A stretch of 64,000 bases of DNA from RFPW01 sp040401595 (GTDB lineage: Bacteria > Pseudomonadota > Gammaproteobacteria > Burkholderiales > Burkholderiaceae_E): NCBI GenBank assembly GCA_040401595.1, contig JBBAOE010000018.1, positions 18,797 to 82,796 on the forward strand, written 5' to 3'. This document shows, piece by piece, positions 1 through 7,332 of the stretch. Positions within the stretch are counted from its first letter, which is position 1. Every line of letters begins with the position of its first letter. Below the pieces are notes generated by a model. The model worked only from the letters and a program-made list of their open reading frames with translations. It ran no database searches and had not been told where the DNA came from. A program made the position numbers and the translations under genes.

Positions 1-5
1 ATCGG

Positions 6-320
6 ATGTCCCCAACGAAACCTGAACCTGAAACCGCACCGGATAGCAGCATGGCCACCGATCCCGATCCCATCGACCATGGCGAAGCCCTGGAACCGCT
101 CGACCCTGCCAGTTTCAACGCGGCCTATGAGGTCCTGCGTCGAAATGCGGAGTTATTGCGTGATCAGGAGGAACTCGACATCGATCGACTGGTCCCCCTA
201 GTCGAGCAGAGCATGCAGGCGTATCGGATTTGCCGTTCCCGTCTGGACGCGGTTCGCCTCGCACTGGAATCCCGGCTTGGACCCGAGGAGGGCGCCGGTC
301 CGGACCGATCCGATCAGTGA
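6..320 (+). CDS. xseB: Exodeoxyribonuclease VII small subunit
   Basis: Small subunit of exonuclease VII, a cytoplasmic single-strand-specific nuclease in which XseB helices decorate the catalytic XseA subunit. The acidic N-terminal half (about residues 1-40) is unconserved. The conserved helical core follows: YEVLRRNAELL, then a segment with LVPLVEQSMQAYRICRSRL, the usual E-x-S-x-x-x-Y-x-x-C/G-x-x-L pattern of the family. At 104 aa it is slightly long for XseB because of the extra N-terminal tail. The ATG lies five bases from the window edge, so its ribosome site cannot be judged. Its last codons overlap the convergent peroxidase gene. Identification rests on the core pattern and length; moderately sure. 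Confidence 0.72.
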   Translation: MSPTKPEPETAPDSSMATDPDPIDHGEALEPLDPASFNAAYEVLRRNAELLRDQEELDIDRLVPLVEQSMQAYRICRSRLDAVRLALESRLGPEEGAGPDRSDQ

Positions 321-976
321 GTGTTCGCCGCTGCGGTTTTCACTGGCGCAGCGCTGGCCAGCAGTTTTTCGATTTCTGCGATCAGTTTGGCGTCGAGCGG
401 TTCGGTGCTTGAACCGAAGGCGGGGCCCGGTTTGCCATCTCGTCCAATCAGATATTTGTGGAAATTCCAGCGTGGGGCGCCCCGGGCTTCACGCAATTGG
501 CTAAAGAGCGGGTTGGCGTCGCGCCCGACCACAGCCGTGCGGTCGTAGACCATGAATTCAGCACCATACTGGTCAAAGCAGGTCTTGGCGATATCGGTCC
601 GGTTGCCATATTCCTGACCGAGAAAATCCCCGGACGGGAAGGCCAGCACCGTCAGGCCACGGGATGCGTATTTTTGGTGCAAGGACTGCAGACCCTCGTA
701 CTGCGGTGTAAAGCCGCACTTCGAAGCGGTGTTGACGACTAAAACGACTCGGCCGGCGTAGCTGCACAAGCTTTCCGCTTGACCGTCGCGCAGGCGGGTA
801 AAGCGATGGTCGAGTAATGTCGGGCACTGGGCGGGTGTTGCGACAACGCTCGCGCCCGCTTTTTCATTGGGCGCACTCAAGGCTGGGGTCGCCGTCGCCA
901 CGACGATGAGGGCCGAGATCAGAGCCCCGAGCCGAGCGACAGACCGGGGTGATGCGTTGAAGATTTTTGTGTTCAC
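314..976 (-). CDS. Exported glutathione peroxidase family protein
   Basis: Thiol-dependent peroxidase that reduces hydrogen or organic peroxides. The catalytic cysteine is in NTASKCGFTPQYEGL, the signature of bacterial glutathione peroxidases. The WNFHKYLIGRDG segment supplies the conserved Trp-Asn. A second cysteine in TCFDQYG could be the resolving residue used by thioredoxin-dependent members. The usual FPCNQF motif is FPSGDF here, so the Gln of the textbook tetrad is Asp. The N-terminus (about residues 1-35) has a hydrophobic stretch ending ATPALSA, a clear signal peptide, so the enzyme is probably periplasmic. At 220 aa it is a standard family member plus leader. It converges on xseB with a seven-base overlap. 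Confidence 0.88.
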   Translation of the reverse strand: MNTKIFNASPRSVARLGALISALIVVATATPALSAPNEKAGASVVATPAQCPTLLDHRFTRLRDGQAESLCSYAGRVVLVVNTASKCGFTPQYEGLQSLHQKYASRGLTVLAFPSGDFLGQEYGNRTDIAKTCFDQYGAEFMVYDRTAVVGRDANPLFSQLREARGAPRWNFHKYLIGRDGKPGPAFGSSTEPLDAKLIAEIEKLLASAAPVKTAAANTH

Positions 977-1110
977 TCGGTTCTCTCATTGATTGAAGTC
1001 ATCACTCAGTCGAAAGTATGAACCTAGACTGACGGGAAGGAGCGGTTCCATGCTGCTTCAATCCCTTCGCATCGTCTATCCTTGCGGTACAAATTTTTTG
1101 GAGAAACTTG

Positions 1111-1413
1111 ATGACGACAGCTGCTAGCGAAAAATTGATGACCGATGTCAAAGTCGTGCTGACGGATGCGGAAAATTTGCTCAACCGCGCGGCCGAGGCC
1201 TCGGGTGAGCAGGCCGCCGATCTGCGCGCCCGCGGAATGCAAATGCTGCGTCAGGCCCGCAACTCCGCTCAGGAGTTGCAGGAAACCGCAGTCGCGCGCG
1301 GTCGCGCTGCGGGCCGGGCGGCCGATGCGTATGTCCATGAGCACCCCTGGCGCATCATCGGGGTCGCGGCGGGGATCGGACTGCTCGCAGGGTTGCTGCT
1401 CAATCGCAAGTGA
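1111..1413 (+). CDS. DUF883 (YqjD/ElaB family) membrane-anchored protein
   Basis: Small tail-anchored inner-membrane protein of the DUF883 family, whose E. coli members ElaB and YqjD bind ribosomes in stationary phase. The first 75 residues are an alanine- and glutamine-rich amphipathic helix. They are followed by YVHEHPWRIIG, the family's most conserved motif, and one C-terminal hydrophobic segment ending LLLNRK. The ATG is preceded by GGAG at a spacing of seven; a TTG sits directly before it. It heads a three-gene set with a YqjE-like and a YqjK-like protein, matching the E. coli yqjD-yqjE-yqjK order. Family firm, role inferred. Confidence 0.85.
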   Translation: MTTAASEKLMTDVKVVLTDAENLLNRAAEASGEQAADLRARGMQMLRQARNSAQELQETAVARGRAAGRAADAYVHEHPWRIIGVAAGIGLLAGLLLNRK

Positions 1414-1476
1414 TCCTCGACCCGTTGGATGGCCCCGGTCGGGGTCGTCCTGGTCGGCCAATAGGAAATGCCTGAG

Positions 1477-1860
1477 ATGAGTCAGTTGTTCGGTTCCGCG
1501 CGTCGATTGCTGGTCACTGTTCTGGCGATGGGGCAGTCGCGGCTGGAACTCGCCGGGATCGAACTGGCCGATGAGCGCGACCGCTTGCTTTGGGTCGCTG
1601 TTCTCGGCCTGCTGGGTGCATGTTCGCTCGCGGTTGCCATGTTGGCGCTGACGATTCTCATTGCGGTTGCGTTTTGGGACGTCGCCCGGTTGCCGGCCTT
1701 GATCGTGATCACGCTGGTCTGGTTCGGTCTCGGGCTATTTTTGCTCTGGCGGTCCCGGGCGCTGATGCGTGCCGCGCCAGCGCCGATGTCGTTGACGCTG
1801 GCCGAATTGCGCAGGGATCTTGAGACCCTGCGCAAATCGATCGGTGGGGACGCTCTGTGA
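1477..1860 (+). CDS. Phage-holin/YqjE-like two-helix membrane protein
   Basis: Inner-membrane protein resembling YqjE (Actinobacterial holin-X/phage-holin-III type families). An N-terminal amphipathic segment (LFGSARRLLVTVLAMGQSRL) precedes ELADERDRL. Two adjacent membrane spans follow, around residues 40-65 and 70-92, with a charged C-terminal tail. I chose this ATG because an AGGA lies about ten bases upstream; an in-frame ATG nine bases earlier sits almost on top of that site. The stop overlaps the next gene's GTG start, so the trio is probably co-transcribed. Despite the family name nothing indicates a lytic role. Confidence 0.7.
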   Translation: MSQLFGSARRLLVTVLAMGQSRLELAGIELADERDRLLWVAVLGLLGACSLAVAMLALTILIAVAFWDVARLPALIVITLVWFGLGLFLLWRSRALMRAAPAPMSLTLAELRRDLETLRKSIGGDAL

Positions 1861-2237
1861 GCAAGGGCGGGGCCTCGGCGACGGACCGTCACTTGCGCCG
1901 AGAATTGCTGCGCCTGCGTGCGGACCTGCAACGCCAGGAACTCGGTGCCGCCGCCCAGGGTCTGCGGGAGTCGGCAGAGCCGGCGCTGCGCGTGGGGCGA
2001 TTCCTGGTTGGCCTGTCGCGCAAGGGCCCCGTCCTCGATGGCCTGCAATGGGTTCGGGAGCATCCGCTCGCGGGTTCTTTGCTTTCCGTCGTGGTCGCAC
2101 GCCTGGGCGGCGCAGCCGCTCGTCAAGTCTTGACGCGCAGACTACCCCGATTGGTGCGACTGGTTCTGGGCGGTGCCTCAGCGGCGGCCGTTGGGCTTGC
2201 GGCGGTTCGTTGGTGGCGACGATCTCCCAAGTTGTAA
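1857..2237 (+). CDS. YqjK-like small membrane-associated protein
   Basis: Small basic protein of 126 aa. It begins with an arginine/leucine-rich helical region and ends in a hydrophobic alanine-rich segment (about residues 85-118), then WWRRSPKL. It starts at a GTG overlapping the previous stop, which suggests translational coupling. Position and composition match the third gene of yqjD-yqjE-yqjK clusters, but sequence resemblance alone is weak. No catalytic motif is visible. Its role is unknown beyond membrane association with the two upstream proteins. Confidence 0.6.
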   Translation: MSKGGASATDRHLRRELLRLRADLQRQELGAAAQGLRESAEPALRVGRFLVGLSRKGPVLDGLQWVREHPLAGSLLSVVVARLGGAAARQVLTRRLPRLVRLVLGGASAAAVGLAAVRWWRRSPKL

Positions 2238-2248
2238 CCCGGGTCGCG

Positions 2249-3058
2249 GTGGTCCAGGCGGTTCGAAAGCCTGAGGCCGATGTGCTTCGGCTGTTGGCTA
2301 GCGTCAATCTCACCGCGGCTGGCTCGGCGTTGATTTTTCGGGCCGATGCAAAGCTTGTCGAATCCGTTTGTGCGCTCCCCATCCAGACCGAAGCCGCCGA
2401 CCTTGAACGCCAGCAGCGCCTGCAGCGGGCATTAGTGCGACACGATGCCGCTCTCATCGCCCAGCTGGTCGACGGCGAGCTGGCCAGCGCGCTCCGGCCG
2501 GCAACCTATGGTCCTGGCATGAACCCACGTGCGGCGGCTAAAGCGGTGTTGGCCGACGATCTGGTTTTGGCCGCCGTCATCGATGCCGGACGCCGCCCGT
2601 CGCCCTTCGTCGGTTTGCCCTCGTTACAGGCCTTACGTGAACTGCCGGGCTATACGCCGCAGACAGTTGGCCCAGGCGTCGCCAGTTTTACGGTGCCGTT
2701 TCGCTGGCCCGGGGACGCGCGACCAGGGGCTACAGCCTCGTTTTCGATCAATGCCCGCGAGGACCATCCGCGTATCGGTTCCGGCCTCTCGGTGTACGCC
2801 CACTTACCGGGATTCCTGGATGAGCCGTTAGCTGCAAGGATCGCTCAAACATTGAATGTCCGGGAAAGCGAAGGTTTTTTCGGGTCCAGATTTGCCGGAG
2901 CCTGGTGCGTCACGGTGTTTGGGAGCTCATTTTCGGTCGGTTTTGTCAGCTTTGTGCCCTCCGCCTGGGTTGATTCTGACGCGCCGACCCGTTTACATGT
3001 TGAAATGTCAGAGCGAATGGCCCGCGTAGCCCAGAGTTTTTCCCCAGCCGTCGCTTGA
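2249..3058 (+). CDS. Hypothetical protein, unrecognised family
   Basis: I do not recognise this protein of about 270 aa. The frame stays open further upstream inside the previous gene. The first start clear of it is this GTG, twelve bases after the preceding stop; another GTG lies 33 bases on. The N-terminal half is helical and alanine/leucine-rich. The C-terminal half (from about residue 140) is richer in Phe, Trp and Ser and looks like mixed alpha/beta. There is no signal peptide, membrane span or metal-binding motif. Its length and codon use like that of its neighbours argue that it is a genuine gene. The start is uncertain. Confidence 0.55.
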   Translation: MVQAVRKPEADVLRLLASVNLTAAGSALIFRADAKLVESVCALPIQTEAADLERQQRLQRALVRHDAALIAQLVDGELASALRPATYGPGMNPRAAAKAVLADDLVLAAVIDAGRRPSPFVGLPSLQALRELPGYTPQTVGPGVASFTVPFRWPGDARPGATASFSINAREDHPRIGSGLSVYAHLPGFLDEPLAARIAQTLNVRESEGFFGSRFAGAWCVTVFGSSFSVGFVSFVPSAWVDSDAPTRLHVEMSERMARVAQSFSPAVA

Positions 3059-3125
3059 ACGTGCTGGGTCTGTCGCGACATTCGATGCTAGGACGATGGG
3101 AGAGGGTGCAATGCAAGAGGCAGTG

Positions 3126-3722
3126 ATGCAGAACAGTTGGATTCGGTTGACAAGTCGGCTGCTGGCGCTTGGCCTCGTTGCGGTCAACTTCTCAATGGCC
3201 GAGGCTGCGACACCGGATGCGGGGCAGGCCTATTCGGATGTACCAGCGCGGGGCCAGCCAGGCAAAGGGTCGCACCGCGCACTGGCGAAGGATGTCGAGT
3301 TTGCCAAGACAAACCCGGAATTCAAACAACCCCCGAAGCGCTGGTCGACCCCGGGGGGATGGTCCGATCAGCCGGTTGCCGCTGCCCTGCTGCCGACGGT
3401 GAGTACGATGCAGGCGATCGCTGCCACGCTGCGCCAGCCCCTCGTGTCGGATCTGGTCGCGCCGCCGCCTTGGGCTGCAGAGTCCTGCGAGCGCTGGTAT
3501 CGCGAAGGTTGGTCTAATTGCATGCGCTTGCTCGATCAGGACACACGTCGAATCCTGTGGCAATCCGTGACCTATATTGAAAATGAACAGCTGGATCGGG
3601 CGAAGCGGGGAGCCCGATTGCAGAATCTCCAGCTGTATCCCGATCAGGCGAAGGAAATTCTGGCGTACTGCAGCGCTCGTGCTTCTGCATGGGCCCAGGC
3701 CAGCAACAAAAGCTGTCCCTGA
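3126..3722 (+). CDS. Hypothetical exported protein
   Basis: Unrecognised secreted protein. From this ATG the N-terminus is an ideal signal peptide: basic start, hydrophobic LLALGLVAVNF, then SMAEA with cleavage before ATPD. In-frame ATGs 15 and 30 bases upstream are possible; this one is preceded by an AGAGG. The mature part has a conserved-looking central region and a C-terminal half with three cysteines (SCERWYREGWSNCMRLL and AYCSARA), plus a terminal Cys-Pro. These could form disulfides in the periplasm. No catalytic motif is visible. It ends just before a convergent gene of unknown function. Confidence 0.6.
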   Translation: MQNSWIRLTSRLLALGLVAVNFSMAEAATPDAGQAYSDVPARGQPGKGSHRALAKDVEFAKTNPEFKQPPKRWSTPGGWSDQPVAAALLPTVSTMQAIAATLRQPLVSDLVAPPPWAAESCERWYREGWSNCMRLLDQDTRRILWQSVTYIENEQLDRAKRGARLQNLQLYPDQAKEILAYCSARASAWAQASNKSCP

Positions 3723-3725
3723 GAA

Positions 3726-4313
3726 TCAAGCGGGCGCGGCTGGCGCTCCCGCTGTTTTTCCAGCGTGTTCATCCCGTTTGCGCTGGGCATCCGAGCGCAT
3801 CGTGAGATGCCTGGCCATCCGCTCAGGTGGTGGTTCGGTGGTGATGATCGCGGTGAATAATTCTTTGTGGACCGTGAAGAGCAACGGGCCGGACGCTTTA
3901 GCGCGTTCACCGATAATGGCGACGCCTAGGTCAAACAGATTCACCAGTTGGCCAACGACTTGAGCGGCTGAGCGGCCTTGCCGGTAGCCGCGATGGATAA
4001 TGGCGGCCGTGATTTGCTCGGGCGGAATTTCCAGCACCAGATAGGCGTTGCGCATCGTGCTCTCGCAGGCCTTTTTGAACTGCATGGGCGTGCGCTGGTC
4101 AAAATCGAAGTCGCCGAAGTCGAATGCGTAACCTGTGACGGATTCGGCGATCTTGACCGCCTCATCCTTGAATTCTGCCGTAATGGCCGCTCGAATGATT
4201 TGCTCAAACGTTTTGCGCAGCTTGTAGCCGCGATCATCCATTTCCTTGAGGGGATCGACGGTATCGGCGGCGTGGCTGAACGTCCCCGAAACGATACTTT
4301 GGAAAAGCCCCAC
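3726..4313 (-). CDS. Hypothetical cytoplasmic protein
   Basis: Unrecognised protein of 195 aa, reading from a GTG start. It is mostly helical and rich in charged residues. It has an aromatic/acidic patch (YAFDFGDFDFDQRTP) near residue 65, then a helical stretch with EIPPEQITAAIIHRGY, and an alanine/proline-rich disordered tail. There is no signal peptide, membrane span or nucleotide-binding motif. Only a weak AGGA is visible upstream of the start. It stops three bases from the convergent exported protein. No function can be inferred from the sequence or its neighbours. Confidence 0.55.
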   Translation of the reverse strand: MGLFQSIVSGTFSHAADTVDPLKEMDDRGYKLRKTFEQIIRAAITAEFKDEAVKIAESVTGYAFDFGDFDFDQRTPMQFKKACESTMRNAYLVLEIPPEQITAAIIHRGYRQGRSAAQVVGQLVNLFDLGVAIIGERAKASGPLLFTVHKELFTAIITTEPPPERMARHLTMRSDAQRKRDEHAGKTAGAPAAPA

Positions 4314-4531
4314 CTTGAATGATCCGTCCTGAGAGCCGAGAGTGATTCCGAAAAAAAACGCAAAACCGGATTACGTCACGGATTGTGCCTGAGTGCCGTT
4401 CTGATTTTCGCATACAGGATGCCGACTTTGGGGTGGATCCGGATCCTGGGCTCTGCATTGGGTCCAAATGCGTCAGGGTCACCCTGACTTTCTTGGGGGA
4501 TGTCCGGACCTGCAGCCTGGTCGACGGACTT

Positions 4532-4831
4532 TTATACATTCTGATGCGGTGTTCCGGTCAGACCCAGTCGGGTTGCGGCAATGACCGCCTGCGTCCGGTT
4601 GCTGGCCCCCAGTGCCCGCAATACGGCGCTGACATGGACCTTGACCGTTCCCTCGGCCAGCGAGAGTTCCCGACAGATCAACTTATTGGGCAAACCGCGC
4701 AGGATTCGCTCAAGGACGTCGATCTGGCGCTCTGTGAGCCCAAGGCTGCGCGGCCCCGTCCGTGGGTCTGGTTGGGACTCCGAAGGGGGGGCGGGCGTGC
4801 GCAGATCGGGTTGCGGCATCGGCTGAGGCAT
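4532..4831 (-). CDS. Stand-alone LuxR-type helix-turn-helix protein
   Basis: DNA-binding protein consisting of little more than a LuxR/NarL output domain. LTERQIDVLERILRGLPNK is the first helix pair. LSLAEGTVKVHVSAVLRALG is the recognition helix with the canonical GTVKVH core, followed by NRTQAV. The N-terminal part is a proline/methionine-rich linker (MPQPMPQP). No receiver or ligand-binding domain is encoded upstream in any frame. This ATG has a GGAG nine bases ahead; an ATG six bases upstream and a TTG further out are alternatives. It could be a small regulator in its own right or the remnant of a two-component response regulator. Confidence 0.65.
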   Translation of the reverse strand: MPQPMPQPDLRTPAPPSESQPDPRTGPRSLGLTERQIDVLERILRGLPNKLICRELSLAEGTVKVHVSAVLRALGASNRTQAVIAATRLGLTGTPHQNV

Positions 4832-5056
4832 TGGCATGGGCTCCGTCGGTCTCTGAGGCGTTCCGGGCAAACGCTGACAAGGATGGGATAGGACGGGTCT
4901 GGTGTGCGACGACTTCTTTGGCAGGACGGTGTTTTGTCCGACCGCAGGTGCTTAACGCGGCGCGCATGGGTCGATACCGTTGCAAGGCTCCGACTGACGG
5001 TGATGGATTGTGCAAGGGGTCGTTGAGCGGCACCGGGTTCGGTAGCATCTCGCGCA

Positions 5057-5770
5057 ATGAGCCCGACGCTGCACTTCTGGACGGACTTCGCCCTGCGCTA
5101 CCAATTCGTGGCGCCGATGGGCCTCGCGCTTCTGCTGGGCTCGTTCATCGGGGTCGAGCGCCAGTGGCACCGACGACTCGTTGATCTCAAGAACAATGCA
5201 CTGGTGAGTCTCGGCGCATGCCTCTTCATGCTGGTCACCAAGTCCGCCGATGGCTACAGTTAACCGGTCCGCATGGCCGCTCAGATTGTGGTGGGTGTGG
5301 GCTTCATTGGCGGCGGACTGCTCTTCAAAGATGCCGGGCAGACCCGGGGCATTAATACCGCAGCCACGCTCTGGTGCTGTGCTGCGGTCGGCACCCTGTG
5401 CGGTTTGGAACGCTCGACCGAGGCCTGGGGCGCGACGGCCATCATTTTGCTGGCCAATACGCTGCTGCGCCGGGTCGCCCAGTTCCTAAACCTGAAAATG
5501 GGCGTGAGCGACCATCTCACGCAGGCCATCCATTTCGAATTGACTTGCCTGCCCGGCGACGCCGATCGGGTTCGCGGCCTGGCGCAAGACGTGTTTCGTC
5601 AGGGGCGTGTCGAGGTTCGCGCCCTGGCACAAGGCCGCGACGGGGAACACACCCGGCTCAGCTGGACGGTGTTGTTTGAACAGGGCAACGCCCCGGATCT
5701 GGCCGAGCGGTTTTTTGAACAAATCGGGAACGCGCGGCTGATCACGCGTTCCTGGAGTTCTTTACCCTAA
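5057..5770 (+). pseudogene. MgtC/SapB family protein split by an in-frame TAA
   Basis: Membrane protein of the MgtC/SapB family, linked to magnesium homeostasis and acid adaptation. The first 68 codons give the N-terminal helices and the signature GVERQWHRRLVDLKNNALVSLGA. The reading then meets TAA after SADGYS and continues in the same frame with PVRMAAQIVVGVGFIGGG, the second family signature (GIGFLGAG-like), and a C-terminal ACT-like domain to residue 237. The two halves join seamlessly in one frame with no base lost, so a single substitution or sequencing error explains the break. An ATG lies nine bases after the stop and could restart translation. As written, a full-length protein cannot be made without readthrough. 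Confidence 0.8.
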
Positions 5771-5949
5771 AACGCCCCGACCCACCCCGGTAAATAGCTC
5801 GCGTCAGGGTGGCCCGCCAGTTGCGTGGCGATCCGAACCACCCGATCCCAATCCTTTGCCAGCGAGGGTTTTGGAATTCTCGATCGGAAAAAATCTGCCC
5901 AAAGAAATTCGCTGAACGGCGTGACGTCTTTTGCAAACGCACCGGCTTT
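5767..5949 (-). CDS. C-terminal fragment of a ParB-like (ParBc_2-type) protein
   Basis: Partial gene cut by the scaffold gap. The 60 visible residues include TPFSEFLWADFFRSR and end HPDASYLPGW plus five residues. From memory this resembles the C-terminus of the putative ParB-like nuclease family (ParBc_2), whose members carry PFxEFxWADFxR and a final LPGY/W. The N-terminal catalytic part would lie in the gap or beyond it. The stop overlaps the convergent mgtC-like gene by four bases. Treat the family assignment as tentative. Confidence 0.45.
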   Translation of the reverse strand, partial: KAGAFAKDVTPFSEFLWADFFRSRIPKPSLAKDWDRVVRIATQLAGHPDASYLPGWVGAF

Positions 5950-6049
5950 NNNNNNNNNNNNNNNNNNNNNNNNNNNNNNNNNNNNNNNNNNNNNNNNNNN
6001 NNNNNNNNNNNNNNNNNNNNNNNNNNNNNNNNNNNNNNNNNNNNNNNNN
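5950..6049. other. Assembly gap (100 N)
   Basis: Exactly 100 unknown bases, the usual placeholder for a scaffold join of unknown size. It cuts a leftward-reading ParB-like gene. Reading frames drawn across it mean nothing. Confidence 0.98.
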
Positions 6050-6137
6050 GTGCAGTGCGCACCGCCTGCGTGACCGGGTGGTCGGGCTTGATGATTCCGA
6101 CGCGCAGTACTTCGACAAACACCGGATTGGCATTCAT
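6050..6137 (-). CDS. Possible N-terminal fragment entering the gap
   Basis: Leftward reading from an ATG gives MNANPVFVEVLRVG and runs into the gap after 29 residues. It may be the start of the ParB-like gene on the far side of the gap, or of another gene. There is no convincing ribosome site upstream and I do not recognise the sequence. It is listed only because it is the best open reading on this side of the gap and points into it. Confidence 0.25.
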
Positions 6138-6206
6138 CGATGAACTGTAATGCAAATGATGTGTAGGCGGTCGCCGGGTCGGTTTCTCGAAGGTGCCTCG
6201 ACGGTC

Positions 6207-6237
6207 CTTCGCCGGTTCTTCGCCGGTTCTTCGCCGG
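6207..6237 (+). repeat. 11-base tandem repeat upstream of dusA
   Basis: The unit CTTCGCCGGTT occurs 2.8 times in direct succession in the non-coding stretch before dusA. Otherwise I see no gene or regulatory site between about 6140 and 6340. Confidence 0.85.
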
Positions 6238-6339
6238 AGGTGGGCGCTTGCAGGGTTGGCAGCCTATGTGTGCTGTAATCGGGCCGGACATGGGACGGCC
6301 GCAGATCGCGCACGGAATGTAGATTTCAAAGAAAGAATC

Positions 6340-7326
6340 TTGAATTTGAACGAACACGCGTTTTGCGTTGCACCGATGATGGACTGGACCGACCGGCATT
6401 GCCGTGTCTTTCACCGAACCTTGAGTGCGAAGGCGTTTTTGTACACCGAGATGGTCACGACCGGGGCGCTCATGCACGGGGATGTCGAGCGTCACCTCGG
6501 GTTCGATGCGTTTGAGCATCCGGTGGCTTTGCAACTCGGGGGGAACGATCCGGGCGATCTTGCGGCCAGCGCCCGGTTGGCGCAGCGCTATGGGTATGCC
6601 GAAGTCAATCTGAACTGTGGTTGTCCGAGCGAGCGCGTACAGCGGGGCGCATTCGGTGCCTGTCTGATGGAAACCCCAGAGCAGGTGGCAGAGTCAGTCA
6701 AGGCAATGCGCGATGCGGTCACGATCCCCATCACCGTCAAGCACCGGATCGGGCTCGGTCGGCACGAAGGCTATGACTTCGTTCGGGACTTTGTCGGAAC
6801 CGTCGCGGCCGCGGGCTGCAACCACTTTATTGCGCATGCGCGCAATGCCTGGCTCGATGGTCTAAGCCCGAAAGAGAACCGCGAAGTGCCGCCGCTACGC
6901 TACGACATCGTCCACCGGCTCAAAGCGGATTTCCCGCACCTGACCTTTGTTCTCAATGGTGGGCTGAAAACCCATGCACAAGCCACTGCCGATGCGCAGG
7001 GTCTCGATGGCGTGATGGTCGGGCGTGAGGCTTACCACAACCCCTGGATGCTGGCCCAGGTCGACGCGCAATGGTACGGCGGGGCGCCTGCGCCCGAGGG
7101 CGGCAGCGCCCGTACCCGTCGCGGCGTTGCCGAAGCCATGGCTGACTATGCCGAGGGCTTTCCGGATCTGCCTGCGCGCATGATCCTTCGACATCTGTTG
7201 GGGCTCTATCACGGCCAGCCTCGCGCACGGCTCTGGCGCCAGCGTTTGAGTGGTGCGGCCGCTAGCGCCGTGGGGGCTGCCCCCGCGTTACTGCGCAGCA
7301 CACTCGATCTGGTCGATCCGGCCTGA
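6340..7326 (+). CDS. dusA: tRNA-dihydrouridine(20/20a) synthase
   Basis: FMN-dependent enzyme that reduces U20/U20a in the D-loop of tRNA. It begins with the TIM-barrel signature VAPMMDWTDRHCR, followed by YTEMVTTGA and LQLGGNDP. The catalytic cysteine is in VNLNCGCPSERVQ, and the DusA-specific HARNAWLDGLSPKENR follows. FMN phosphate-binding residues are in LNGGLKT and DGVMVGREAY. Its length of about 328 aa is normal. No ATG lies near the conserved start: the likely initiator is this TTG after a purine-rich AAAGAAAGAA, or the TTG six bases later. It converges on the next gene with six bases between stops. Confidence 0.92.
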   Translation: MNLNEHAFCVAPMMDWTDRHCRVFHRTLSAKAFLYTEMVTTGALMHGDVERHLGFDAFEHPVALQLGGNDPGDLAASARLAQRYGYAEVNLNCGCPSERVQRGAFGACLMETPEQVAESVKAMRDAVTIPITVKHRIGLGRHEGYDFVRDFVGTVAAAGCNHFIAHARNAWLDGLSPKENREVPPLRYDIVHRLKADFPHLTFVLNGGLKTHAQATADAQGLDGVMVGREAYHNPWMLAQVDAQWYGGAPAPEGGSARTRRGVAEAMADYAEGFPDLPARMILRHLLGLYHGQPRARLWRQRLSGAAASAVGAAPALLRSTLDLVDPA

Positions 7327-7332
7327 TCGTCT

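Noticed and set aside
1477..1860. Phage-holin label considered as evidence of a prophage
   Set aside because: No phage genes surround it, and the yqjD-yqjE-yqjK-like context fits a housekeeping membrane protein.
5264..5266. Possible recoding of TAA as sense in the mgtC-like gene
   Set aside because: Other genes in the window, such as metZ, end at TAA, and no selenocysteine- or pyrrolysine-type context is visible; a mutation or error is simpler.
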